64,000 bases of DNA from an uncultured Bacteroidales bacterium (GTDB lineage Bacteria; Bacteroidota; Bacteroidia; Bacteroidales; P3). Under the pieces are notes generated by a model. It had not been told where the DNA came from. It searched no databases and was given only the letters and a program-made list of their open reading frames with translations. The stretch is taken from NCBI GenBank assembly GCA_900314725.1, contig OMWJ01000004.1, positions 1 through 64,000 of the forward strand. Reading direction: 5' to 3'. The position numbers were made by a program, and so were the translations under genes. Positions 52,754 through 63,666 of the stretch are shown here, piece by piece (position 1 is the first letter of the stretch; each line of letters begins with the position of its first letter).

Positions 52754-54061
52754 TTAGTTTATTCTTTCTATTTCTGCACCTATGTTGTTAAGACGAGTAT
52801 CTATGTTTTGATAACCTCTGTCTATCTGCTCTATGTTGTCAATAATACTTGTTCCTTCTGCACTTAAAGCAGCAATCAAAAGAGCTACACCTGCACGAAT
52901 ATCAGGAGAAGACATCCTTATTCCTCTTAAAGGGTATTTTCTTTCATTACCTATGACGGTAGCACGGTGAGGATCACAAAGAATTATCTTAGCTCCCATA
53001 TCTATGAGTTTATCCACGAAGAACAATCGGCTTTCAAACATCTTCTGATGAATTAATACAGAACCCTTAGCCATAGTTGAAACGACAAGTGCAATACTTA
53101 TCAAATCGGGAGTAAATCCAGGCCAAGGAGCATCAGAGATATGCATAATAGAACCGTCCATAAACTTTTCTATTTCATATATCTCTTGAGGAGGAATAAG
53201 CATATCGTCGTTTTCTTTTTCTATCTTAATGCCTAAACGTGAAAAAATCTCAGGAATAATTCCTAAATGTTGCCAATGAACATTCTTTAACCTTATATTG
53301 CTTCGTGTCATTGCAGACAATCCAATAAAACTGCCAACCTCAATCATATCTGGCAACAGAGTATGTTCAGTTCCTTTTAGTTCTGATACTCCTTCTATGG
53401 TCAATAGGTTGCTACCAACACCACTTATCTTAGCTCCCATTCTGTTTAGCATACTGCACAATTGATATAAGTAAGGCTCACAAGCAGCGTTGAATATTTG
53501 TGTTTTACCTTCTGCAAAGACACTTGCCATAATGGCATTGGCGGTTCCTGTTATGGAAGCTTCGTCCAAAAGCATATAAGTTCCTTTTAGATTTTTGCCT
53601 TCTACTTCGAAGGACATTGTTTCAAAGTTGTAAGAGACTCTTGCTCCAAGTTTTTCAAAACTATTGAAGTGAGTGTCTAATCTTCTTCGTCCTATTTTGT
53701 CTCCACCAGGTGTGGGTATATGAGCTTTGTGAAATCGTGCAAGCATAGGACCTATAAGCATAACACTTCCTCTTAGACTCCGAGTTTTTTGCCTGCATTC
53801 TTCGGTGTACATTTTATCAACGTCTATATCATCGCATTGAAAAGAATAAGAGTTGCTGTCTTCTTTTTTAACCTTGCAACCTAAAAACTCCATTAGAGAT
53901 ATAAGATTATTAACATCTCTAATGTTTGGAATATTATGTATAGTAACTTTCTCCTTGCTTAAAATTGTAGCACAAATAACTTGCAGAGCTTCGTTTTTAG
54001 CACCTTGTATAACTAAATCTCCGCTCAAATGTTTGCCACCTGTGATTTTGAATGATGCCAT
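52754..54061 (-). CDS. murA: UDP-N-acetylglucosamine 1-carboxyvinyltransferase MurA (Asp active site)
   Basis: First committed step of peptidoglycan synthesis. 435 aa from ATG 54061; the open frame continues 23 codons up but the family N-terminus is ASFKITGGKHLSGDLVIQGA. Two EPSP-synthase-like lobes; GAKNEALQ holds the conserved Lys/Asn. The active-site loop reads PTPGGDKIGRRRLDTH, so Asp121 stands where E. coli has Cys115. That change is known from Mycobacterium and Chlamydia to give intrinsic fosfomycin resistance. Confidence 0.95.
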   Translation of the reverse strand: MASFKITGGKHLSGDLVIQGAKNEALQVICATILSKEKVTIHNIPNIRDVNNLISLMEFLGCKVKKEDSNSYSFQCDDIDVDKMYTEECRQKTRSLRGSVMLIGPMLARFHKAHIPTPGGDKIGRRRLDTHFNSFEKLGARVSYNFETMSFEVEGKNLKGTYMLLDEASITGTANAIMASVFAEGKTQIFNAACEPYLYQLCSMLNRMGAKISGVGSNLLTIEGVSELKGTEHTLLPDMIEVGSFIGLSAMTRSNIRLKNVHWQHLGIIPEIFSRLGIKIEKENDDMLIPPQEIYEIEKFMDGSIMHISDAPWPGFTPDLISIALVVSTMAKGSVLIHQKMFESRLFFVDKLIDMGAKIILCDPHRATVIGNERKYPLRGIRMSSPDIRAGVALLIAALSAEGTSIIDNIEQIDRGYQNIDTRLNNIGAEIERIN

Positions 54062-54089
54062 ATTAGTTTTTGTTTTACTTTGAGTGTGG

Positions 54090-54097
54090 CAAAGATA
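54090..54097 (-). promoter_or_regulatory. Putative murA promoter
   Basis: Minus strand reads TATCTTTG, a TAnnTTTG box, 29 bases upstream of the murA start at 54061. Confidence 0.5.
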
Positions 54098-54162
54098 GTA
54101 TTTTTTGTAATTCTGACAACAAAAACTCAAGACTTTTTGTAAAATAGCACTTAGAGAAAAAC

Positions 54163-54262
54163 AAAACGCCGTTTTCTTTTACGAAAACGGCGTTTTTAGA
54201 CTGTGAAATCCCCGTTTTCGTTTTTGAAAACGCCGTTTTTAAAAACGAAAACGGGGATTTTA
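54163..54262. repeat. Intergenic word repeat, words CGGCG/CGCCG and CCCCG/CGGGG
   Basis: AAAACGCCGTTTT (54163-54175), AAAACGGCGTTTTT (54184-54197), then AAATCCCCGTTTTCG, AAAACGCCGTTTTTAAAAACG and AAAACGGGGATTTT at the end. Two different words, each present in both orientations, so two hairpins can form. The CGGCG word is shared with 8982-9086, 45 kb away. Lies between the GH57 stop and the murA start. Confidence 0.8.
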
Positions 54263-54274
54263 TTAGTTGAATTC

Positions 54275-55450
54275 TTATTTTAGACTTAAACGAAAATCAC
54301 TAAGGATATTCATATAGTTAGTGTATGCTTCGTATGGTGAAGAATAGTGGTTGAAGTACTTATGTACGTCTCCGTCTGAGAACCATTTAGTACACATGTA
54401 ATAGAAATTGTCTGATGTTTGTAAATGTCTCCAAATGTTCAGCAAGTCTTCATTCTTTGTATTTTTTACCTTTTCTTCCAAATCGTATATCTGATTGAAA
54501 GCATCGTTTTGTATATCATTGCCCAACCAAGCACTTATGTCTCTTTCTTCGTCTGCCCATGAAACAGGAGCAATAGTAGAAAGAACATCCTTTGGACTTA
54601 GATTGTCCGCAAGAAAACTTGGAGTCTCAAATCCAAAATCACTATCAGAGAATACTCTCTCAGGTAAATATCTCATAAATTCAAATATTCCTGTTTCTTT
54701 CCATTGATGTTCGCCAAAGGTTTCGTAATCCATAAACAAGTTGATGCATTCAGGATTATCAATAGCATTTAGCCAATAAACATATTTTTCAGTAGTAAGA
54801 GGAAACTCTGCCCATGAATGTTGAGAGAAACGAAAAGCGATGTCATCAGATAGTTGAAAGTTTTTGCACAATAGTTTCAACCCGTTGTGATCTCTGTGTT
54901 CATATATGTAGTTTGGACTTCTCCAAGCAAGCATCTGTTTCGCTCCTTCAATACATTGAGCCTTGAAACCTAAACGTCTGACCATTCTTCCAATGTCGTC
55001 AGAATAGATTAGCTCTGTATTTCTAAACACCTTAGGAGTTACTCCAAATATATCCTGCATTAGTTTAGTGTGCATCTTTACTTGAGTAGCAAATTCTTCT
55101 TCGCTTTTTAGAGCAGCAAGAGAATGCATATAGGTTTCCCCCAAAAGTTCTACACAACCTGTCTTTACCAATGCTTTGAAAGACTCTACAACTTCAGGAG
55201 TGTATTCCATGAATTGTTCTAATGCGGTTCCTGTTATAGAAAAAGCTATTTTAAATCTTCCTTGATGTTTTTCTATTAATTCTAACAAAAGAGCATTCAT
55301 TGGTAGATAGCATTTGTCAGCAATACGTCTGCAAAGCCAACGGTTTTGAACATCATCATAATAGTTATGACTTTCTCCAATATCAAAGAAACGGTAAGAT
55401 CTTAATCTAAAAGGTTGATGTACTTGAAAATAAAAACAAATATTTTTCAT
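54275..55450 (-). CDS. Glycoside hydrolase family 57 protein
   Basis: 391 aa alpha-glucan-acting enzyme (alpha-amylase, branching enzyme or 4-alpha-glucanotransferase class). CFYFQVHQPFRLRSYRFFDI is the GH57 N-terminal HQP motif; FRNTELIYSDDIG holds the Glu nucleophile and MDYETFGEHQ the Asp acid. Third gene of the alpha-glucan cluster, 9 bases after the glycosyltransferase. Cytoplasmic (no signal). Confidence 0.92.
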   Translation of the reverse strand: MKNICFYFQVHQPFRLRSYRFFDIGESHNYYDDVQNRWLCRRIADKCYLPMNALLLELIEKHQGRFKIAFSITGTALEQFMEYTPEVVESFKALVKTGCVELLGETYMHSLAALKSEEEFATQVKMHTKLMQDIFGVTPKVFRNTELIYSDDIGRMVRRLGFKAQCIEGAKQMLAWRSPNYIYEHRDHNGLKLLCKNFQLSDDIAFRFSQHSWAEFPLTTEKYVYWLNAIDNPECINLFMDYETFGEHQWKETGIFEFMRYLPERVFSDSDFGFETPSFLADNLSPKDVLSTIAPVSWADEERDISAWLGNDIQNDAFNQIYDLEEKVKNTKNEDLLNIWRHLQTSDNFYYMCTKWFSDGDVHKYFNHYSSPYEAYTNYMNILSDFRLSLK

Positions 55451-55459
55451 ATCATTAAA

Positions 55460-56737
55460 CTATTTTACATTGTTATAAACTTCTATTAATTCTCTTGCTG
55501 CTTTATCCCAATTTATTTTATGCAATTCAGCAGAAGCATTTTTTGTTATCATATTACTTATAGCAGGGTAGTGAGTAAGAGAGTAAATAGCATCAGCCAT
55601 AGCATCAATATCCCAGAAATCAACTTTTATTGCGTAAGATACAACTTCAGCAACTCCACTTTGTTTGCTTATGATACTTGGAACACCTTCTCTCATCGCT
55701 TCTAAAGGAGAAATACCAAAAGGCTCACTAACTGAAGGCATAACATAAACATCACTCATGCGGAACATCCTTTCTACATCTTTGCCACGAAGGAAGCCTG
55801 TAAAGAAGAAGTTTTCTGAAATGCGTTTCTTGCCTACTAAAGCAATCATGCGGTTGAGCATATCTCCACTGCCAGCAAGAACAAAGATGATGTTTTTGTC
55901 TTTTTTTATGACTTTTTCTGCTGCTTCAATGAAATAGTCAGGTCCTTTTTGGAAAGTTACTCTACCAAGAAAAGTTACTATCTTTTTACCAAAAGGATTA
56001 GGTATCTTTCTTACATTAGCGTCTTGTTCTTCTATTCCATTATATACTGTTGTTATTTTATCCAATGGCTGTCCATAGCGATTGACAACAATACGTTTTG
56101 TGTAGTTGCTGACAGTTATGATGTGATCTGCAGCAGTCATTCCTTCTCTTTCTATATCATACACAACTTGATTAACATTCTCTCCACTTCTGTCAAACTC
56201 TGTTGCATGAACATGTATTACAAGAGGTTTGCCACTGACTTGCTTTGCAACAATACCAGCACGGTATGTTAGCCAATCGTGAGCATGGATAACATCAAAA
56301 TCATAATCTTTTGCAATTTGAGAAGCTACTAAAGCATATTTATCTACTTCATCCAAAAGATTTTCTCCATATCCTCCAGAAAAGTCAAAGGAACGGAATA
56401 AAGAATGACTATCTGTTACGCTTTGGTGTTGATAGGTGTGATTTGTTATATTGTAATAATCACGTTGTCCTACGTATGGTATAAGTTGAGAATCTACCTC
56501 AATAAAAGAAATGTTTTTACAAAACTTTTTAAGGACAGGTGAAAAGATATTAAACTTTACTTCGTTAGCCCCTATAATACGAGAGCCGTTTTCTTTTTCA
56601 TCCTCAAATCTATGAGGAACAACGAAAAGAATCTCTGCATTCTGTTTTACTAAAGCCTCAGTCATACGAAAACAAGCAGTCCCTAAACCTCCAGAAATAT
56701 GCGGAGGAAATTCCCAGCCAAACATTAGTACTTTCAT
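55460..56737 (-). CDS. Glycogen-synthase-like glycosyltransferase (GT4/GT5 type)
   Basis: 425 aa, GT-B fold. MKVLMFGWEFPPHISGGLGT is the ADP/UDP-glucose synthase-like N-terminus, DVIHAHDWLTYRAGIVAKQ follows, and the C-domain has FLGRVTFQKGPDYFIEAAEK and PSVSEPFGISPLEAMREG (E-x7-E motif). Between debranching enzyme and GH57 genes, it is most likely a glycogen synthase. Confidence 0.92.
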   Translation of the reverse strand: MKVLMFGWEFPPHISGGLGTACFRMTEALVKQNAEILFVVPHRFEDEKENGSRIIGANEVKFNIFSPVLKKFCKNISFIEVDSQLIPYVGQRDYYNITNHTYQHQSVTDSHSLFRSFDFSGGYGENLLDEVDKYALVASQIAKDYDFDVIHAHDWLTYRAGIVAKQVSGKPLVIHVHATEFDRSGENVNQVVYDIEREGMTAADHIITVSNYTKRIVVNRYGQPLDKITTVYNGIEEQDANVRKIPNPFGKKIVTFLGRVTFQKGPDYFIEAAEKVIKKDKNIIFVLAGSGDMLNRMIALVGKKRISENFFFTGFLRGKDVERMFRMSDVYVMPSVSEPFGISPLEAMREGVPSIISKQSGVAEVVSYAIKVDFWDIDAMADAIYSLTHYPAISNMITKNASAELHKINWDKAARELIEVYNNVK

Positions 56738-56782
56738 ATCTCTTCTCTCCTTATTGTTTAATTAGTTGTTTATTAACGGTTA

Positions 56783-58738
56783 TTAGCGTTGCATATCTGT
56801 ATAGTTATCCAATAAATATTTTATCCTAATCAATGCAGCCACACTCCACGCTTGAGAAATGCTTCCTCCAGCCTTGAAAGGTGGATTGCCGTCATATACT
56901 TCAGCTATGCTACCTACACAATAATCAGTAAGAATATCTTCAAATCCTTTGTATATCTTTTCTACAAAATGTAAGCCTTCTTTACCATACATTTTTAAGT
57001 ATGCTTCACAAAAAGCACCTAAAAGCCAAGGCCAAACAGTTCCATTGTGATAAGCTCTGTCTCTTTGAGCTTGGTTGCCGTAGTAATATCCTATATACTT
57101 TTCATCTTTTGGAGAAAGTGTATTCAATCCACGAGGAGTAAGCAGTTCGCTTTTTACCTTTTCTATTATAAGTTGTCTGATTTTTTCACTTAGAGGGGAA
57201 TATTCCAGAGAAGCAACAAAAATCATATTAGGACGAACGGAAAAATCTTTGTGTATTCCATCACAATAGTCAGCAAGGTATCCTCTTTCTTTAGACCAAA
57301 ACATTTCTTTGAAAGTACTAGGAAAAGCATTTGCAAAATCATCCCATTGTCTAAGGAATGCATCATCGCAATACTTCTCAGCCAAAGAACGAGTGAACAT
57401 TACAGCATTATACCACAAAGCGTTTATCTCAACTGCATAACCTTTTCTTTGCGTAACAGGATTGCCGTCTATGATTGCATCCATCCAAGTTAAAGCCTTT
57501 CCACTTTCTCCTTGCCATAGAAGATAATTGCTTTCCATTCTAACATTTATTGTGCCTTGTTCAAAAGTTTTGATAATGGATTTCATTATCTTGGAATATT
57601 TCTTCCAAATCTTAGCATCGTCTCCTGTTATCTTTACGTATTGTTGTAAGCACCAGAAAAACCATAAAGGAGTGTCTGCACTATTATAAGCAGCATTTAC
57701 ACCTCTACCAATATTAGGGAATAATCCGTCTCTATAATCCTTGAGCATGGTGTCTGTTACTGAAAGTAAAAGACTCATATCTTCTACTCCAAGACATAAT
57801 CCCGGAAGGCTTATAAAAGTATCTCTTCCCCAGCGTCCGAACCACGGAAAGCCAGCTACAACATTCGTTTCTATTCCTTGACGACAGAAGAACATACGAG
57901 CAGCACGTTTAAGAACATCTTCCATTGTTGTAATGTCAAAACGATTGCTTGCTTCCCGTTTAAAATCTCTGCTAAGCAACAAAGGATTTGCACCTTCTTC
58001 TATTCCGCAAGAAAGATAAACTGTTTCTCCTGGTTTCATTTCTATAGAGAACGTGCCAGGTACTAACAAATCTTCTAAGTAATCATAGCCTCTTTCCTTT
58101 TCTTTTATGTATTCAAAATCATAATACCAATCTGGTCTATGTTCATAAGTAAAATGCTTGGAGAACTGTATAAACAAAGGCGTATATTCCTTGTATAATT
58201 GAAAACTTACTCCATTCTCTATTTCTTTGTATGAAGTATCCGCATTATCGTTTCTGTAAGATAACTTATGTACTTGTCTAAAAGCTAAGAAAGGTTGTAA
58301 TTGCAAAGTAATATTTACAGGAGACTGTTGTAGGGTATATTTTATAAGGAGTCTATCTCTACGTTGCTGCACTTGCATTTCTTTTGTTAAGACTATACCT
58401 CCTATTGCATAAGTTGTTATTGGAAGGTTTTTAAGATAATAAGAGTCTAAATATTTATGTCCTTTCGGATAATAATGTTCTCCTTTATATCTATGCAGGG
58501 CTAAATGAAAGTATTCTTCATTTATTTTAACGGTTTCATCAAGCGAAGAAAGGATGACATGATTGTCGCTGTCTATTTGAGGCTGAGGTGCTATTAGTAA
58601 GCCGTGGTATTTTCTGGTGTTGCAACCAGCAAGAGTCGTGCAAGCATAAGCATTTGACATATTAGCACGCAGAATCTCTCTATTAAGAGAAAATTCTAAA
58701 TTAAGTAGTTCTTCTTTTTTAAAAAAAATCTCTTTCAT
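56783..58738 (-). CDS. Glycogen debranching enzyme (amylo-alpha-1,6-glucosidase family)
   Basis: 651 aa. N-terminal GDE domain with SNAYACTTLAGCNTRKYHGL, then an (alpha/alpha)6-barrel catalytic domain with GFPWFGRWGRDTFISLPGLC, LLWQGESGKALTWMDAIIDG (catalytic acidic residues) and GTVWPWLLGAFCEAY near the end. Removes alpha-1,6 branches from glycogen. First gene of the minus-strand cluster, with a near-consensus promoter. Confidence 0.93.
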   Translation of the reverse strand: MKEIFFKKEELLNLEFSLNREILRANMSNAYACTTLAGCNTRKYHGLLIAPQPQIDSDNHVILSSLDETVKINEEYFHLALHRYKGEHYYPKGHKYLDSYYLKNLPITTYAIGGIVLTKEMQVQQRRDRLLIKYTLQQSPVNITLQLQPFLAFRQVHKLSYRNDNADTSYKEIENGVSFQLYKEYTPLFIQFSKHFTYEHRPDWYYDFEYIKEKERGYDYLEDLLVPGTFSIEMKPGETVYLSCGIEEGANPLLLSRDFKREASNRFDITTMEDVLKRAARMFFCRQGIETNVVAGFPWFGRWGRDTFISLPGLCLGVEDMSLLLSVTDTMLKDYRDGLFPNIGRGVNAAYNSADTPLWFFWCLQQYVKITGDDAKIWKKYSKIMKSIIKTFEQGTINVRMESNYLLWQGESGKALTWMDAIIDGNPVTQRKGYAVEINALWYNAVMFTRSLAEKYCDDAFLRQWDDFANAFPSTFKEMFWSKERGYLADYCDGIHKDFSVRPNMIFVASLEYSPLSEKIRQLIIEKVKSELLTPRGLNTLSPKDEKYIGYYYGNQAQRDRAYHNGTVWPWLLGAFCEAYLKMYGKEGLHFVEKIYKGFEDILTDYCVGSIAEVYDGNPPFKAGGSISQAWSVAALIRIKYLLDNYTDMQR

Positions 58739-58755
58739 TGTCTAAAAATTTTCGC

Positions 58756-58787
58756 CAAAATTATAAAAACAAATTATAAAAACCAAA
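58756..58787 (-). promoter_or_regulatory. Glycogen cluster promoter
   Basis: Minus strand has TAATTTTG (complement of 58756-58763) with TTTG (complement of 58784-58787) 20 bases upstream, close to the N19 consensus. Confidence 0.6.
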
Positions 58788-58885
58788 AAAAAGAACTTTT
58801 TTTTACAAAAATTGAGTTTTAGGATAAAAAAAAGAATTTTTGGGTAGAAAAGGTTGAGCTTTTTGCAAAAAAATGAAGTCTTTTT
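58785..58885. repeat. Degenerate intergenic word repeat
   Basis: A/T tracts alternate with words such as GAACTT, TTGAGTTTTAGG, GGTTGAGC and TGAAGTCTTTTTT. It resembles the other word repeats but the copies are too diverged to pair convincingly. Lies in the divergent gap between the debranching enzyme and gyrB. Confidence 0.35.
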
Positions 58886-58910
58886 TAGTTGCTATTTTTG
58901 ATTTTTTTTG

Positions 58911-58918
58911 TAATTTTG
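58911..58918 (+). promoter_or_regulatory. Putative gyrB promoter
   Basis: TAATTTTG, perfect TAnnTTTG; GTTG at 58888-58891 lies 19 bases upstream (one mismatch to TTTG). Confidence 0.6.
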
Positions 58919-58944
58919 CACTCTATTTTTAAAGAGCATTATAA

Positions 58945-60894
<1,950 letters not shown>

Positions 60895-60918
60895 TAGTGT
60901 TAATGACATTTGTTTTAG

Positions 60919-60950
60919 ATAGGAGCAAATTAAATTTGTTCCTATATTTT
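60919..60950 (+). terminator. Terminator of gyrB
   Basis: ATAGGAGCAAAT (60919-60930) pairs with ATTTGTTCCTAT (60933-60944, one G-T) and is followed by a T-rich tract. Confidence 0.75.
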
Positions 60951-60971
60951 TATACTTTTATGTTTTGGCAT

Positions 60972-60979
60972 TAATTTTG
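60972..60979 (+). promoter_or_regulatory. Putative promoter of the low-complexity lipoprotein
   Basis: TAATTTTG, TAnnTTTG box, 51 bases before the start codon. Confidence 0.5.
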
Positions 60980-61030
60980 ATATACAAATATTAGAAGTGA
61001 ATATGTTTAATCTTTAAAAAATTTATTGCT

Positions 61031-62305
61031 ATGAAAAAGATGAATTTAATTTTAGGGTTGGTAGTTGGAATAAGTTCTTTCTGTCTTGTTTCTTGTGTAA
61101 CTACTTCTACGGCAAATAACAATGTTAATACAGGTTATTATACTTCTTATTCTTATTCAAAACATCAAGCAAAAAACACTATTGCACAAACTTCATACGT
61201 AATAAATCAAGCATACGAAATTTCAACCTATTATTCTTATTGGGTAGATAATCGTTTGTCAAGAGCAATGTACTATAATGATTATGCACGCCGACTTTAT
61301 TCAATGCATAAATATCGTTCAGCAATTAACTACTCTTTATTGGCAAGAGACTATGCGTTAGATGTTATAGATGGTTGTGATGATTATTGGGAAACATTCT
61401 ACTATACTTATTTTGGTTGGAGTAACAGATATGGATATAACTATAATTTTGGTTACGCAAATGGATATAGAGATGGATACTATGATGGATATTATGCAGC
61501 ATATTGCGCAAGACATCATCACGATTATAGAAAAGATCCACATCACAATCTTCACAGTGATTGGTATACTAATGAAAGATATGATAGAGTGGTAACCAAT
61601 GCTTCTAATCAGTCAATGAGAAATCAATCTCATTCAGGCGGAACAAATACTAATAATAGTAGAGGTACAGGATTTAGAAATATTAATAGAAACGAATACT
61701 ATACTCAAGAAGAGAATACTATGAATGGAAACGTTCCAGATGAAAAGGAAATGGAGACAGATTTTAGAAAGGCAAATCCAAACGTAGAAATAAGTGATGC
61801 AAATTTAAGAAAGGATAATGCTGTGATTACACGAAATAGAGAAAACAGTGAAACTTTCTCAACCAATACAAGAAACACTACTTTAATAAATAACACTCGT
61901 TTGGAAAAACCAACAAGAGTAGAAACTAAAAGACCAACTGAAGAGAAAAAGAACGAGGAGACAATCACTCCTACAAGAAAAGATAATCTTGAGAGAAAAG
62001 ATAATAAGGAAAATACTACTCCTATAAGAGAAGTGAATAAAGAGAGAAAAAGAGAAGTTACTCCTATAAAAACAGAAAACAAAGAAGAGAAAACAAAAAT
62101 AGACAATACTCGTAAAAGAAATGTTGATACAGAAAAAAAGACTAATGAAAAATCAACTAATATAAAAAACACTCGCAAACGAAATACTAATGACATAAAA
62201 ACTAATACTCGTAGTAAAGAAAATAATGCTAAGACAGACTCAAATACAAGAAACAGAAATAATAACTCAACAAGCAGAGGGAGTAATACAAGAAACAGAA
62301 GATAG
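61031..62305 (+). CDS. Lipoprotein with Tyr-rich core and Asn/Thr/Lys/Arg low-complexity tail
   Basis: 424 aa, family not recognised. Lipobox LVSC (Cys about 22). Residues 30-130 form a helical, Tyr-rich domain with a tetratricopeptide-like stretch (ARRLYSMHKYRSAINYSLLA). About 130-165 is a Tyr/Gly/Asp repeat (NFGYANGYRDGYYDGYYAAY), then a His-rich patch. From about 200 to the end the chain is Asn, Thr, Arg, Lys and Glu, strongly basic and likely disordered. Probably a surface or periplasmic anchor that may interact with peptidoglycan or polyanions; that is inference. Confidence 0.75.
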   Translation: MKKMNLILGLVVGISSFCLVSCVTTSTANNNVNTGYYTSYSYSKHQAKNTIAQTSYVINQAYEISTYYSYWVDNRLSRAMYYNDYARRLYSMHKYRSAINYSLLARDYALDVIDGCDDYWETFYYTYFGWSNRYGYNYNFGYANGYRDGYYDGYYAAYCARHHHDYRKDPHHNLHSDWYTNERYDRVVTNASNQSMRNQSHSGGTNTNNSRGTGFRNINRNEYYTQEENTMNGNVPDEKEMETDFRKANPNVEISDANLRKDNAVITRNRENSETFSTNTRNTTLINNTRLEKPTRVETKRPTEEKKNEETITPTRKDNLERKDNKENTTPIREVNKERKREVTPIKTENKEEKTKIDNTRKRNVDTEKKTNEKSTNIKNTRKRNTNDIKTNTRSKENNAKTDSNTRNRNNNSTSRGSNTRNRR

Positions 62306-62340
62306 ATTTTAGGTTTAATACAAATGTTTAATGTTTGATA

Positions 62341-62377
62341 AGAGCAATGCTGAAGAGATTCAGATTGCTCTTTTCTC
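62341..62377 (+). terminator. Terminator of the low-complexity lipoprotein gene
   Basis: AGAGCAAT (62341-62348) pairs with ATTGCTCT (near 62364-62371); the stem extends through CTGA/TCAG with one bulge, followed by TTTTCT. Confidence 0.8.
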
Positions 62378-62430
62378 ATAAAATATAAAAAAGCTTGTAA
62401 TTATCTTTTAAACATATAGAAAAAAGTATT

Positions 62431-62438
62431 ATATTTGC
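62431..62438 (+). promoter_or_regulatory. Putative ruvB promoter
   Basis: TATATTTG, TAnnTTTG box, 30 bases before the start codon. Confidence 0.5.
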
Positions 62439-62468
62439 AAACTAAAATAAAGAAGTGAAAAGATAGTT

Positions 62469-63503
62469 ATGAATCCTAATTTAGACCCAGATAACAAAAG
62501 GCTTACTAATCAAGAAAAAGACTATGAAAAAGCCCTTAGACCATTAGGGTTTAATGATTTTACAGGACAAGAACGTATAAAGGAAAATCTAAATATCTTT
62601 GTTCAAGCAGCCAAAGAAAGAGGAGAAGCCTTGGATCATGTTCTTTTGCATGGTCCTCCTGGACTTGGTAAAACAACACTTTCTTATATTATTGCCAATG
62701 AATTGGGAGTAAATGTGAAAATGACTTCAGGCCCTGTGTTAGACAAGCCGGGAGAATTAGCAGGAATACTTACCAATTTAGAGAAAAATGATGTTCTTTT
62801 TATAGATGAAATACACAGACTTTCACCAATAGTAGAGGAATATCTTTATTCTGCTATGGAAGACTATAAAATAGATATTCTTATAGAAAGTGGTCCTAAT
62901 GCAAAAAGTGTAGAAATATCCCTTAATCCTTTTACTCTTATTGGAGCAACAACACGAAGTGGCTTACTTACTGCTCCTTTGCGTTCGAGATTTGGAATAA
63001 CTTGCCGACTTACTTATTATAATCATGAGACTCTTTGTGCTATAGTTAAACGTTCTTGCCGCATACTTAATACACCAATAACAGAACAAGCAGCCTTGGA
63101 AATAGCTTCTCGTTCAAGAGGAACCCCTCGTATCGCAAATTTACTTTTAAGACGAGTAAGAGATTTTGCTCAAATAAAAGGCGATGGCAAAATAACAATG
63201 GACATAGCAAAGATGGCTTTGGAAGCATTGAATGTTGATAAGAATGGTTTAGATGAAATGGATAACAGGATACTTTCTGCCATTATAGACAAGTTTAAAG
63301 GAGGTCCTGTTGGATTGACTACTATTGCTACCGCTGTTGGAGAAGATGCAGGAACGGTTGAAGAAGTTTATGAACCTTTCCTTATTCAAGAGGGATTTCT
63401 TATGCGAACTTCAAGGGGAAGAGAAGCAACTCTTAGAGCTTATCAACACTTAGGAAAAGATATTGCAGCAAAGAAAAATAATCAAAATACTCTTTTTGAT
63501 TAA
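62469..63503 (+). CDS. ruvB: Holliday junction branch migration helicase RuvB
   Basis: 344 aa. AAA+ motor driving branch migration with RuvA. Walker [10 protein letters not shown], Walker [12 protein letters not shown], sensor [18 protein letters not shown], and the C-terminal winged helix [20 protein letters not shown] followed by [15 protein letters not shown]. Length and order standard. Confidence 0.97.
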   Translation: MNPNLDPDNKRLTNQEKDYEKALRPLGFNDFTGQERIKENLNIFVQAAKERGEALDHVLLHGPPGLGKTTLSYIIANELGVNVKMTSGPVLDKPGELAGILTNLEKNDVLFIDEIHRLSPIVEEYLYSAMEDYKIDILIESGPNAKSVEISLNPFTLIGATTRSGLLTAPLRSRFGITCRLTYYNHETLCAIVKRSCRILNTPITEQAALEIASRSRGTPRIANLLLRRVRDFAQIKGDGKITMDIAKMALEALNVDKNGLDEMDNRILSAIIDKFKGGPVGLTTIATAVGEDAGTVEEVYEPFLIQEGFLMRTSRGREATLRAYQHLGKDIAAKKNNQNTLFD

Positions 63504-63576
63504 TGAATTTTATACTGAAAATGAGGCCTTTCTGTAAATTTAATAAAAAAAATGAAAAAAAATCAGTTTTTTTATT

Positions 63577-63584
63577 TACCTTTG
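63577..63584 (+). promoter_or_regulatory. Putative promoter of the CUB-like secreted protein
   Basis: TACCTTTG, TAnnTTTG box, 82 bases upstream of ATG 63667. The gap 63504-63666 holds no gene. Confidence 0.5.
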
Positions 63585-63666
63585 CACCCTGAATGTTGTT
63601 TATATGGGTGAAAGAGGTGTTTAAAAAAATGCCTAAATAGTAAGTAATAATAAAATATATAATAAA

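Noticed and set aside
61705-62379. 224-codon hydrophobic frame on the minus strand
   Set aside because: Antisense of the low-complexity Asn/Thr/Lys/Arg tail; the Leu/Val/Phe runs are a by-product of the complementary codons.
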